From an uncultured Clostridia bacterium (GTDB taxonomy: Bacteria; Bacillota; Clostridia; Oscillospirales; Oscillospiraceae): 50,483 nt of DNA. Below are positions 7,815-15,272 of the stretch, piece by piece (position 1 is the first letter of the stretch; each line of letters begins with the position of its first letter). Below the pieces are notes generated by a model, which saw nothing but the letters and a program-made list of their open reading frames with translations, made no database searches and was not told the origin of the DNA. The translations under genes and the position numbers were made by a program. The stretch covers positions 1-50,483 of the forward strand of contig CAMJPK010000003.1 in assembly GCA_946407675.1 (NCBI GenBank). The letters run 5' to 3'.

Positions 7815-8834
7815 ATGGGTTTTGAACTCAGTACCGGGGGCGTCAACGCCTTTCTTCGGGAGCTTGCCCGAACCGGCCGCGTTGTCGCGCCCGTGCGCTT
7901 TGAAGGCGGCGGTGCGTTCACGGGTACCGACTGCGTCCGCTATGCCGAGGTTACGGATATTGAGAATGTTGTCTTTGATGAAAAAAGCCGCTTTTCCTTC
8001 AGGGAACTGCTGCTTCCGCCCTCCCAGACGCTCTTCTACTTCACGGAGGACAGCATCACCGAGCCCACGCCGGAGACGAGGGACACGATCATCTTCCTCC
8101 GCAGCTGTGATCTCCACGCCGTGAAGCGCCTGGACGAGATCTGCCGAGGCGGCGCAAACCCGGATTACTATTACGAGCAGCGTCGGAAGAACGTAAAGTT
8201 CGTGCTGATGGGCTGCAAGAAGGCGTTCGACAGCTGCTTCTGCGTGGACATGGGGACGAACATCTCGGACAACTACGACCTTTCCATTGAGCCCGACGGC
8301 GACGGCTGGCACCTTGACTGCAAAAACGCGGAATGGGAGCCGCTGCTGCGCGCGCAGGGCGGTACGGAAACGCCGGTCACGCCCGCCCATGTCACCGAGA
8401 CCAAAACCCGCGTCTCCATCCCGGACGATCTGGATTTCAGTGTTGCGAAGAGCAAACTGTGGGACGAATACGACAAGCGCTGCATCGCCTGCGGACGCTG
8501 CAATTTCTCCTGCCCAACCTGCACCTGCTTCTCCATGCAGGATCTGTTCTATCAGGACAACCCCAAGACCGGCGAACGCCGGCGGGTGCTGGCCAGCTGC
8601 ATGGTGGACGGCTTTTCCGACATGGCAGGAGGCGTCGTCTATCGGAAAAACCACGGCGCTCGGATGCGTTATAAAGTGCTGCACAAGGTTTACGACTTCA
8701 AAAAGCGCAGCGGCTTCCATATGTGCGTGGGCTGCGGCCGCTGTGACGACGTCTGCCCTGAGTATATCTCTTTTTCCCATATCGTCAACCGCCTCGGCGA
8801 CGCCATGAAGGAGGTGTCCGAGCATGCCGAATAA
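7815..8834 (+). CDS. asrA: Anaerobic sulfite reductase subunit A
   Basis: A 339-residue ferredoxin-like electron-transfer subunit. Two [4Fe-4S] motifs lie in the C-terminal half: CIACGRCNFSCPTCTC and CVGCGRCDDVCPEY. The N-terminal part matches AsrA, with conserved FLRSCDLHAVKRLDEI and GCKKAFDSCFC. In the AsrABC complex it passes electrons from the flavin subunit to the siroheme subunit in the cytoplasm, for six-electron reduction of sulfite to sulfide. The stop overlaps asrB by 11 bp. The promoter just upstream carries the shared Crp/Fnr-type palindrome. Confidence 0.96.
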   Translation: MGFELSTGGVNAFLRELARTGRVVAPVRFEGGGAFTGTDCVRYAEVTDIENVVFDEKSRFSFRELLLPPSQTLFYFTEDSITEPTPETRDTIIFLRSCDLHAVKRLDEICRGGANPDYYYEQRRKNVKFVLMGCKKAFDSCFCVDMGTNISDNYDLSIEPDGDGWHLDCKNAEWEPLLRAQGGTETPVTPAHVTETKTRVSIPDDLDFSVAKSKLWDEYDKRCIACGRCNFSCPTCTCFSMQDLFYQDNPKTGERRRVLASCMVDGFSDMAGGVVYRKNHGARMRYKVLHKVYDFKKRSGFHMCVGCGRCDDVCPEYISFSHIVNRLGDAMKEVSEHAE

Positions 8835-9624
8835 CGATTACATCCCCATTCGCTCTGAGATCAGGGAGATCATTCGCCACACGGCGCATGAGTGGACCTT
8901 CCGCATGACCTGGGCCGACGCGCTTTCCGTCAAGCCCAGCCAATTCTTTGAGATATCCCTGCCGAAGTACGGCGAGAGCCCCATCTCCGTCAGCGGCATC
9001 GCGCCGGGCCTGCTGGATTTCACCATCCGCAAGATCGGCCATGTGACGAACGAGCTGTTCAACTACAAGGAAGGCGACACGCTCTATATTCGCGGGCCCT
9101 ACGGCAACGGCTTCGATCTGGAGCGTTACAAGGGCAAGGAGCTGGTGATCGTTGCGGGCGGTACGGGCGTTTCCCCGGTGCGCGGCGTCATCGAATACTT
9201 CGCCGATCATATGGACGAGACGTGCGGCATCCAGGTCATCGCCGGCTTCCGGGATGCCAATGAGATCCTGTTTCGGACGGACTTCGCCAAGTGGCGTCAG
9301 GTCATGGACATCACCATGACGCTGGACACCGGTGAGCCTACAGAGGAATACGGCATCGGCCTTGTGACGAAGTACATCCCCGATTTGAAGATCCACGACC
9401 CCGCGACAGCGGAGGCCATCATCGCCGGACCTCCGGCCATGATCAAATTCGCGGCGAAGGCGCTGGCGGAGACCGGATTCCCGGAGGAGCATATGTGGGT
9501 GGACGAGTCCCGCCGTATGTGCTGCGGCCTCGGAAAGTGCGGCCACTGCCGCGTGAACGACACCTATATCTGCGCCGACGGACCGGTGTTCAACTATACC
9601 ACCGTCAAGCAGCTTTCGGACTGA
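8824..9624 (+). CDS. asrB: Anaerobic sulfite reductase subunit B
   Basis: A 266-residue NAD(P)H-oxidising subunit of the ferredoxin-NADP reductase fold. It has an FAD part (SPISVSGIAP), an NAD part (IVAGGTGVSPVRGVI) and a C-terminal cysteine set CCGLGKCGHC plus a later Cys in DTYICADG that should hold a [2Fe-2S] cluster. This is the AsrB/PyrK/HydG-like layout, and the order asrA-asrB-asrC makes the sulfite reductase reading firm. It overlaps asrA and lies 15 bases from asrC. Confidence 0.96.
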   Translation: MPNNDYIPIRSEIREIIRHTAHEWTFRMTWADALSVKPSQFFEISLPKYGESPISVSGIAPGLLDFTIRKIGHVTNELFNYKEGDTLYIRGPYGNGFDLERYKGKELVIVAGGTGVSPVRGVIEYFADHMDETCGIQVIAGFRDANEILFRTDFAKWRQVMDITMTLDTGEPTEEYGIGLVTKYIPDLKIHDPATAEAIIAGPPAMIKFAAKALAETGFPEEHMWVDESRRMCCGLGKCGHCRVNDTYICADGPVFNYTTVKQLSD

Positions 9625-9639
9625 GAGGGGGTGCGCAAA

Positions 9640-10608
9640 ATGGATATGAACACAGCCAAGCTGAAAAAGAACGCGTTTCGCGTTACCAAGGAGCGCGGCC
9701 TTGCCGCCTCCCGTATCCGTGTCCCCGGTGGCCACATGGACGCCCGTTTTCTCGCCATTATTCAGGAGATCGCAGAGAAGTACGGCAACGGTACCGTCCA
9801 CATCACGAACCGGCAGGGCTTCGAAGTTCCGGGCATCGACTTTACCGATATGCCGAAGGTCAACGAGCTGCTCCAATCCATCATCGAGGGCTTGGAGATC
9901 AATCAGGAAGAGATGAATTGCGGCTACCCGGCATCGGGGACCCGCAACATCAACGCCTGCATCGGAGCCCGTGTCTGTCCCTACGGCTGCTACGACACCT
10001 CTGCCTTCGCCCAGCGAATGGAGAAGGCCGTATTTCCCAACGACCTGCATTTTAAGATCGCTTTCACCGGCTGTCACAACGACTGCGCCAAGGTACGGAT
10101 GCATGATTTTGGTATCATCGGCATGACGCTGCCGCAATTTGACCCCAACCGCTGCGTCAGCTGTGGGGCCTGCGTGAAGAAGTGCCAGACCAAGTCCGTC
10201 GGTGCGTTGACGCTGGTGAACTTCCGCCCGGAGCGGAATCACAAGAAGTGTATCGGCTGCGGTGAGTGCGTCCTGGCCTGCCCGGACGCCGCCTGGATGA
10301 GAAGCAAAGAAACGTATTACCGTCTGACTCTTCTGGGGCGCAGCGGCAAGAAGAATCCCCGCATGGGCGTCAACTTCATCAAGTGGTGCGACGAGGAGAG
10401 CATCATCAAAATCGTTTGCAACACCTACGAATATGTGAAGGAGTACATCGACCCCAACGCCCCCGGCGGGAAGGAGCACATCGGTTATATCGTGGACCGC
10501 ACCGGCGTACCGGAATTCCTGAAATGGGCGCTGCGGGACGTGACGCTTCCGGAGATCGCGGAGGTCAGCTCCCCGCTTTATTGGAACGGTATACGGTATT
10601 CGGAGTAA
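9640..10608 (+). CDS. asrC: Anaerobic sulfite reductase subunit C (siroheme)
   Basis: A 322-residue catalytic subunit. The siroheme/[4Fe-4S] cysteines are in GARVCPYGCYD and TGCHNDCAK, and two further ferredoxin motifs follow (CVSCGACVKKCQTK and CIGCGECVLACPDA). Family length and domain order match AsrC. A GTG at 9631 would touch the ribosome site GAGAGGGGG, so the ATG at 9640 is the better start. With asrA and asrB it gives dissimilatory-type, NADH-dependent sulfite reduction. Sulfite could come from the medium or from sulfonate breakdown; no sulfonate lyase is recognisable here. Confidence 0.96.
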   Translation: MDMNTAKLKKNAFRVTKERGLAASRIRVPGGHMDARFLAIIQEIAEKYGNGTVHITNRQGFEVPGIDFTDMPKVNELLQSIIEGLEINQEEMNCGYPASGTRNINACIGARVCPYGCYDTSAFAQRMEKAVFPNDLHFKIAFTGCHNDCAKVRMHDFGIIGMTLPQFDPNRCVSCGACVKKCQTKSVGALTLVNFRPERNHKKCIGCGECVLACPDAAWMRSKETYYRLTLLGRSGKKNPRMGVNFIKWCDEESIIKIVCNTYEYVKEYIDPNAPGGKEHIGYIVDRTGVPEFLKWALRDVTLPEIAEVSSPLYWNGIRYSE

Positions 10609-10618
10609 TACGATCGGG

Positions 10619-10663
10619 AAGCGGAGATACCGGCAGCGAATCATGCTGCCGGTATCTCCGCTT
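10619..10663. terminator. Two-way terminator between asrC and the regulator
   Basis: A perfect 19-bp stem (10619-10637 with 10645-10663) with a 7-base loop lies between two converging genes. Its right arm overlaps the stop codon of the minus-strand regulator. It should stop transcripts from both sides, although the T-runs are weak. Confidence 0.75.
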
Positions 10664-11324
10664 ATTCACTTCGTATGATCTCAAAATGGTTTCGCTTCAC
10701 GCGGATGAGCCCGTCGGAGCACATTTTTCCGAGCTCCCTGGACAGCGCCGTGCGCTCCACATTCAAGTAATCCGCAAGTTGCTGGCGGTCAAAGGGAATC
10801 TCAAAGACTGTCGTGCGCTTTTGCAGCGCAACGGAGTTCAGATAGGCCATCACCCTGCCGCGGACGGCCTTCGGCGCGGTGTGGAAGCTCCGGCCGGACA
10901 GGTGGAGGTTTTTTCGGGCGGAGATTTGAAGCAGGTTGGCGGTCAGCTTTGCTCGCCACGCCGCGAGCTCCGCGCACGAAAGCGTGAGACTGTCGATACG
11001 CAGAAACAGGATGCGGCAGCGCTCATTCGCCACCACATCCACCAGAAGCGGCGTATCTGCCAGAAGCGCATAGGACTCAGCAAAGCAGTCGTTCTTTCCA
11101 ACATGGCTGAGGATGGTGCGATTGCCCCACATATCGCTGCTCTCGATGGTGACGCTCCCGTCCAGTACCAGCCCCATGCGGCGACTCTGATCTCCGACTG
11201 ACAGTACCGTTTCGCCCTTTTGGTATTTGCTTTCCCTCGCCGCGAGCGCCTTCAGCGCCAAAGCGATCTCTGCGTCCTCCATGCCTCGAAACAGAGGGAG
11301 CGGCCGGATCAGATCGATATTCAA
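10662..11324 (-). CDS. Crp/Fnr-family transcriptional regulator
   Basis: A 220-residue regulator. An N-terminal cyclic-nucleotide-type beta-barrel (GETVLSVGDQSRRMGLVLDG) is followed by a C-terminal winged helix-turn-helix (DRQQLADYLNVERTALSREL). The cysteine quartet of classic Fnr is absent, so the signal is probably not an Fnr cluster; a heme, nitrosative or sulfur signal is possible (inference). The gene sits between asrABC and a ferredoxin operon, both of which start behind the same TGTTGC-N4-GCAACA palindrome. It is therefore the obvious regulator of both. Confidence 0.92.
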   Translation of the reverse strand: MNIDLIRPLPLFRGMEDAEIALALKALAARESKYQKGETVLSVGDQSRRMGLVLDGSVTIESSDMWGNRTILSHVGKNDCFAESYALLADTPLLVDVVANERCRILFLRIDSLTLSCAELAAWRAKLTANLLQISARKNLHLSGRSFHTAPKAVRGRVMAYLNSVALQKRTTVFEIPFDRQQLADYLNVERTALSRELGKMCSDGLIRVKRNHFEIIRSE

Positions 11325-11338
11325 AGCGAATCCCCCTT

Positions 11339-11381
11339 TGTTGCTTTGGCAACATACATATCAATCGCATTGTACTATATT
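11339..11381 (+). promoter_or_regulatory. Ferredoxin-operon promoter with the same palindrome
   Basis: TGTTGC-TTTG-GCAACA (11339-11354) is followed by a -10-like TATATT at 11376-11381. The centre-to-box distance, 29.5 bp, equals that at the asr promoter. Nineteen positions (TGTTGCTTYGGCAACATAC) agree between the two sites except for one base. The site lies between the divergent regulator and ferredoxin genes, so it may also control the regulator. Confidence 0.7.
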
Positions 11382-11414
11382 AATCACAGAAAAGCAAGGA
11401 AAGAGGCGATTTAC

Positions 11415-11681
11415 ATGATCCTACAGGGCTGCCAGGGCAAGCCGCAGCTGGGCGTGATGGAAAAGACCTGTCCCCAGTGCGGACATGAGATCGAGATGTT
11501 CACCGTGGATACGGAGGCCGTCTGCGAGCACTGTGGCTTTACGATCTACAACGACGCGCTGACCTGCGTGCAGTGGTGCCAGTACGCCCGGAAGTGCTTC
11601 GGCGACGAGGCGTATGAACAGCTGATGGAGGTCGCACGGCGGCAGAAGGAACGGAAACAGAAGGAGGCAGAGACAAAATGA
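11415..11681 (+). CDS. Small cysteine-rich zinc-ribbon-like protein
   Basis: An 88-residue protein with two CxxC knuckles (CPQCGHE and CEHCGF), a further CVQWCQYARKC group and a charged tail ending in Lys/Glu. The pattern suggests a bound zinc or iron, but no enzyme family is recognisable. It is translationally coupled (ATGA) to the ferredoxin gene behind it and shares the Crp/Fnr-type promoter, so it probably serves the same redox or metal-linked task. Function unknown. Confidence 0.8.
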   Translation: MILQGCQGKPQLGVMEKTCPQCGHEIEMFTVDTEAVCEHCGFTIYNDALTCVQWCQYARKCFGDEAYEQLMEVARRQKERKQKEAETK

Positions 11682-12388
11682 TACGGAAGATCATCCACAT
11701 TGACGAAGAAAAGTGTAACGGCTGCAGTGCCTGCGCCAACGCCTGCCATGAGGGCGCCATCCAGATGGTGGACGGCAAGGCGAAGCTCATGCGGGAGGAT
11801 TTCTGTGACGGCTTTGGCGACTGCCTGCCGAACTGCCCGACGGGGGCCATCACCTTTGAAGAGCGCGAGGCGCCGGCCTACGATGCCACCGCTGTGAAGA
11901 AAGCGCAGGAGGAAAAGAAGATGAGCGAGACAAAGCATGCCGGCTGCCCCGGTTCCGCAGTGGCCCAGTTCCAGAGGGAACCTGCACCGCAGGAGACGGT
12001 CCAAGCCGCCGCGAAGCCGGTCTCCCGGCTGGCCCAGTGGCCCTGCCAGATCAAGCTGGTGCCGACCCGGGCGTCCTTCTTTGACGGGGCGAAGCTGCTG
12101 ATCGCCGCGGACTGCACGGCCTACGCCTACGCCAATCTGCACGAGGATTTTATGCGGGGCAAGACCACCGTCATCGGCTGCCCGAAGCTGGACGCCGTCG
12201 ATTACAGTGAGAAGCTGACGGCGATCCTCCGGGACAACGACGTCAGGAGCGTTACGATCGTGCGGATGGAGGTGCCCTGCTGCGGCGGATTGCAGCACGC
12301 AGCGGAGGCCGCGCTGAAAGCCAGCGGTAAGTTCATCCCCTGGCAGGTGGTGACCATCACACGGGATGGAGCGATTCTGGACGCATAA
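11678..12388 (+). CDS. Two-cluster ferredoxin with a C-terminal cysteine domain
   Basis: A 236-residue protein. The N-terminal 65 residues hold two [4Fe-4S] motifs (CNGCSACANACHEGAI and CDGFGDCLPNCPTGAI). After a variable linker, residues about 115-225 form a second domain with ordered cysteines in LIAADCTAYAY, VIGCPKLD and VEVPCC-like MEVPCCGGL. Proteins of this layout are common in anaerobes, often near redox-stress genes and Crp-type regulators, but their reaction is not established. The C-terminal domain occurs alone in the protein at 39332-39826 of this window. Stop is followed by no clear T-run terminator. Confidence 0.88.
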   Translation: MIRKIIHIDEEKCNGCSACANACHEGAIQMVDGKAKLMREDFCDGFGDCLPNCPTGAITFEEREAPAYDATAVKKAQEEKKMSETKHAGCPGSAVAQFQREPAPQETVQAAAKPVSRLAQWPCQIKLVPTRASFFDGAKLLIAADCTAYAYANLHEDFMRGKTTVIGCPKLDAVDYSEKLTAILRDNDVRSVTIVRMEVPCCGGLQHAAEAALKASGKFIPWQVVTITRDGAILDA

Positions 12389-12524
12389 TCGTCTTGCATC
12401 GTTAAGGCATTTATGATAGGATAACCTGGCAATCGAATATCGGTCATCGGAGGACAGTACGCCGTAGCGTAGGGGATCGTAAAGCGCAAAACGCTTTGCG
12501 TATCCGCCTGTTGGATAAGATGTC

Positions 12525-12579
12525 GAGTGAGCTCGGAACGATTGGGTGTTTTCGCACCCTTTTGTTGCCGAGCTCACTC
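12525..12579. terminator. Large nested hairpin, possible terminator
   Basis: A 12-bp outer stem GAGTGAGCTCGG/CCGAGCTCACTC encloses a second stem GGGTG/CACCC with a TTTTCG loop and TTTT after it. It overlaps the stop of the broken serine recombinase and lies about 140 bp after the ferredoxin gene. No gene is seen in 12389-12524. Confidence 0.5.
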
Positions 12580-12942
12580 TTTTGAACCGACCTCTGTGAC
12601 CCGCCTTTTCCCGATGATATATGTACCGGCATATCGTTCATCGGAAACAATCCTGCCAATCGAAGAACTCCGCCATATCCCACAGCAGCGGAAAATGTCA
12701 TATTTCTTGTGTTCCTTGAGTGCCCTGTACTCACCGGGCGTACAGATCCCCCGTTCAAGCAAAACCTTTGAAATCTGTGTTGAGGTTTTTCCTTCCAGCG
12801 CAAGATCAAAAATGAGACGTATTACAGGAGCGGTCTCTGGATCAGGTTCGAGCCGCCCATCAGCCCCTTTCTGATAACCGTAAAGACATTGTTTTACCTC
12901 TTCTATTTCGACACTCCTTTTTCGACCAATTCCATGCCTCAA
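12574..12942 (-). pseudogene. Fragment of a large serine recombinase
   Basis: A 122-codon frame matching the 'Recombinase' domain that follows the catalytic part of large serine recombinases: GYQKGADGRLEPDPETAPVI, STQISKVLLERGICTPGEY, WRSSSIGRIVSDERYAG and TYIIGKRRVT. The N-terminal resolvase domain with the active-site Ser and the C-terminal zinc and coiled-coil parts are missing. It is a dead remnant of a transposon- or phage-type integrase. Confidence 0.85.
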
Positions 12943-13017
12943 ATATCATGGAAAAATGAATACTTGGGAGCCGTCAAACAATTGAAATTACAGGGTTTTT
13001 CCGACTGTTCCCTATTA

Positions 13018-13207
13018 TACTCTATGGGCACACATACGCCGTGAACAGTCTCCGCGCGGGCGACGATATCAAAACCGTACAGGAAAACTTAGGCCATGCG
13101 ACTGCGGGTTTTACCCTCGCACCTATGCCCATTCGACGCCGGGTATGAAGCAGGAAAGCGCGCACCGCATGGAGATTTTTATCGCCCAGCTGCCTTCCGG
13201 TGTCTGA
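13018..13207 (+). pseudogene. C-terminal fragment of a tyrosine recombinase, frameshifted
   Basis: Translating from 13020 gives GHTYAVNSLRAGDDIKTVQE, NLGHATAGFTL, then needs a one-base shift near 13113-13122 to continue as RTYAHSTPGMKQESAHRMEI to the stop at 13207. The HxxA-type active-site region, LGH and the final Tyr (RTYAH) can be recognised. The catalytic N-terminal two-thirds is gone. It is the wreck of an integrase at the right end of island A1, followed by GGTCAA motifs (13249-13310) that may be its old arm sites. Confidence 0.82.
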
Positions 13208-13370
13208 ACCTACCCCCGCCAAATGAGTTTGTCCACTGTGTATATTGTGGTCAAATGGGTAAACGCCGTCTCATCGTGTAAAGGGTAATCGGGATGGTCA
13301 AGCGCAAAATGAGCATCACGAAACCGAACAAATAAAAGCAAAAAGTGATGAAAAACGGCATAAATAAGAA

Positions 13371-13564
13371 AATCTCCGAACTTTTTAAAGTTCGGAGATT
13401 GGTGGGGGAAGGTGGATTCGCTTTTCTGCGGAAAAGCCACGGGCCGGCAAACATGCCACCGGCATGTTTGCTTGGACGGCCCTTTCGAATCCACCTCTAC
13501 GAATACAGAAACAGGGCACCACAAATGTGGTGCCCTGTTTCTGGTGGGGGAAGGTGGATTCGAA
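13371..13564. repeat. tRNA-Tyr-end junction block with structured element, copy 1
   Basis: In order: a perfect 14-bp hairpin (13371-13400); 21 bases equal to the tRNA-Tyr 3' end (13400-13420); a compact structured element closed by AGGTGGATTCG (13410-13420) and CGAATCCACCT (13486-13496), containing hairpins CTTTTC-TGCG-GAAAAG and CAAACATGCC-ACC-GGCATGTTTG; a 17-bp hairpin (13506-13543); and a second 23-base tRNA-Tyr 3' end (13542-13564). The same block recurs at 31094-31357. No coding sense is likely. The flanks 13208-13370 and 13565-13740 hold only short GGTCAA motifs. Confidence 0.75.
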
Positions 13565-13763
13565 TTATTAAAATCGCGTATATTCTAACATTTTAGGCCT
13601 AATAAGTGCAGAAATCAAATGATAATCAGCGAATTTCGTACCTGTCAGTCCAATGCGTCCAATATGGTCAAAGCCCGGAAGGGTCAATGAAAATGGTCAA
13701 TTCGACAGCCGTCAGGAGGTAATCTGAAATGAAAACCGAACTTACATATCACAGAGGACGGCG

Positions 13764-14765
13764 ATGGAATACGACACCGACCCGGCCTTCTCCGCGCCGC
13801 AGTCCTGCGGTGAGGTCATCACCGGCGGTCTGGCGGCCGGCACCTACTACGTCCACTGCAAGGCCACGGACACCAACCCGGCGGGCGAGGCAGCCGAGAT
13901 CGTGATCGGCTACAGCGCGGATCAAACGGAGACGGGAGACGGCGCGATCCATGTGACCGCCGCGCCCGATGCGCACGGCAGCATCACGCTTTCCGAGGAC
14001 ACGCTGTCGCCCGGCGGCGACATGCTGGTCACGATCCGCCCGGAGGACGGCTATCTGCTCGACGCGATCTTCGTCAACGACGAGGAAGTGCCGCTCCACG
14101 GACGGTTCACCCGGCGCGGCCTGACGAGCGACACCCGCATCGAGGTCCGCTTTGTGCCGCGGCCGAGCGAGGCGGAGTGGAAGAACCTGTTCAAGGACGT
14201 CTCCGAGCGCGACTGGTTCTTCGACGACGTGTCCTACGCCTGCCGCAGCCGCTGGATGAACGGCGTTGCGGAGGACCGCTTCGACCTGAAGATGCCGCTG
14301 AACCGCGCCGCCTTCGTCACGGTGCTGTACCGCTTCGACCTGATGCCGGAGAGCCCGGAGAGCAGCTTTACGGACGTGCCGGACAACACGTGGCACACCG
14401 AGGCCGTCGGCTGGGCCAGCGACGCTGGGATCGTCAACGGCGTCGGCCACAGCCAGTACGCCCCGCTGGATGACATCACCCGCGAGCAGATGGCGGCCAT
14501 ACTCTACCGCTACATGAACTACCGCGGGCTCGACGTGAGCGCGAAGGACGACGCGGATCTCTCCGGCTTCATCGACGCGGACGAGATCTACGACTACGCG
14601 GCGGACGCCGTGCGCTGGGCGGTGGGCTGCGGCCTGCTGCAGGGCAGAGGCAACGGCGTGCTGGCGCCGCGCGGCACCGCCACCCGTGCGGAAGTCGCGA
14701 CGGTCTTCCACCGGCTGGAGGCCGTGGTGAAGGCCGCCGAGGCCCTCGCGGCGGATCCGGCATAA
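13764..14765 (+). pseudogene. 5'-truncated S-layer homology (SLH) protein
   Basis: A 333-codon C-terminal piece: a surface repeat (GGLAAGTYYVHCKATDTNPA), an Ig-like bacterial repeat (ITLSEDTLSPGGDMLVTI), then three SLH domains from about residue 130 (LFKDVSERDWFFDDVSYA, SSFTDVPDNTWHTEAVGWAS, SGFIDADEIYDYAADAVRWA). No signal peptide or ribosome site precedes the first ATG. The reading frame fades out at about 13752, next to the tRNA-Tyr junction block. A well-formed AGGAGG plus ATG at 13729 opens a different frame, so two broken gene ends meet here. An exported wall protein in origin, now probably not exported. Confidence 0.8.
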
Positions 14766-14774
14766 ACGAAAAAA

Positions 14775-14810
14775 CGCACCCCCTCCGGCGTGCGCGCCGG
14801 AAGGGGTGCG
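14775..14810 (+). terminator. Terminator after the SLH remnant
   Basis: A 16-bp GC-rich stem (14775-14790 with 14795-14810) lies ten bases after the SLH stop. The T-run is weak on the plus strand. Confidence 0.6.
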
Positions 14811-14856
14811 GGTCAAAAAAAGATTCCCCTGATTTCTCTCGAAATCAGGGGAATCT
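14811..14856 (-). terminator. Terminator of the RidA-ending operon
   Basis: A perfect 16-bp stem (14821-14836 with 14841-14856) is followed on the minus strand by seven Ts (14815-14821). It ends the long leftward operon that starts near 24.1 kb. Confidence 0.9.
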
Positions 14857-14873
14857 CTTGCTTTGAATCGCGT

Positions 14874-15245
14874 TTACTTCAGCTCGGCGACCGCTTCGAT
14901 CTCGCACAGGGCGTTTTTCGGAAGGGTCTTCACGGCGACGCAGCTGCGCGCGGGTTTGTTGACGAACCAGCGGGCATAGACCTCGTTGAAGGCCGCAAAG
15001 TCGTTCATATCCGAGAGGAAGCAGGTGGTCTTGATGACGGTCTCGGGGGCGGCGCCGCCTGCCAGAAGCACGGCGGCGACGTTTTTGCAGCTCTGCTCCG
15101 CCTGGGCGGCGATGCCCTCGGGCAGCGCGCCGGTGACGGGGTCGGCGGGCAGCTGCCCGCTGGTATAGACCAGGCCGCCGGCTACGTAGCCCTGCACATA
15201 CGGGCCGATGGCGCCGGGAGCGTCGTTGGTTTTGATCTCTTTCAT
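14874..15245 (-). CDS. ridA: RidA/YjgF-family enamine/imine deaminase
   Basis: A 123-residue RidA-fold protein with GAIGPYVQGYVAGGLVYTSG near the start, the Arg in KPARSCVAV that holds the substrate carboxylate, and the C-terminal CEIEAVAEL segment. Family members hydrolyse reactive 2-imino or enamine acids made by PLP lyases and amino-acid oxidases. As the last gene after a MalY/PatB-type PLP enzyme, it would clear the aminoacrylate that such an enzyme releases. Good ribosome site (AAGGAG) and a strong terminator behind it. Confidence 0.93.
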   Translation of the reverse strand: MKEIKTNDAPGAIGPYVQGYVAGGLVYTSGQLPADPVTGALPEGIAAQAEQSCKNVAAVLLAGGAAPETVIKTTCFLSDMNDFAAFNEVYARWFVNKPARSCVAVKTLPKNALCEIEAVAELK

Positions 15246-15272
15246 GTCAAATCTCCTTTCCCGCTATGGGGT

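Noticed and set aside
12481-12500. AAAGCG/CGCTTT hairpin as terminator of the ferredoxin operon
   Set aside because: Only six pairs and no T-run; too weak to annotate.
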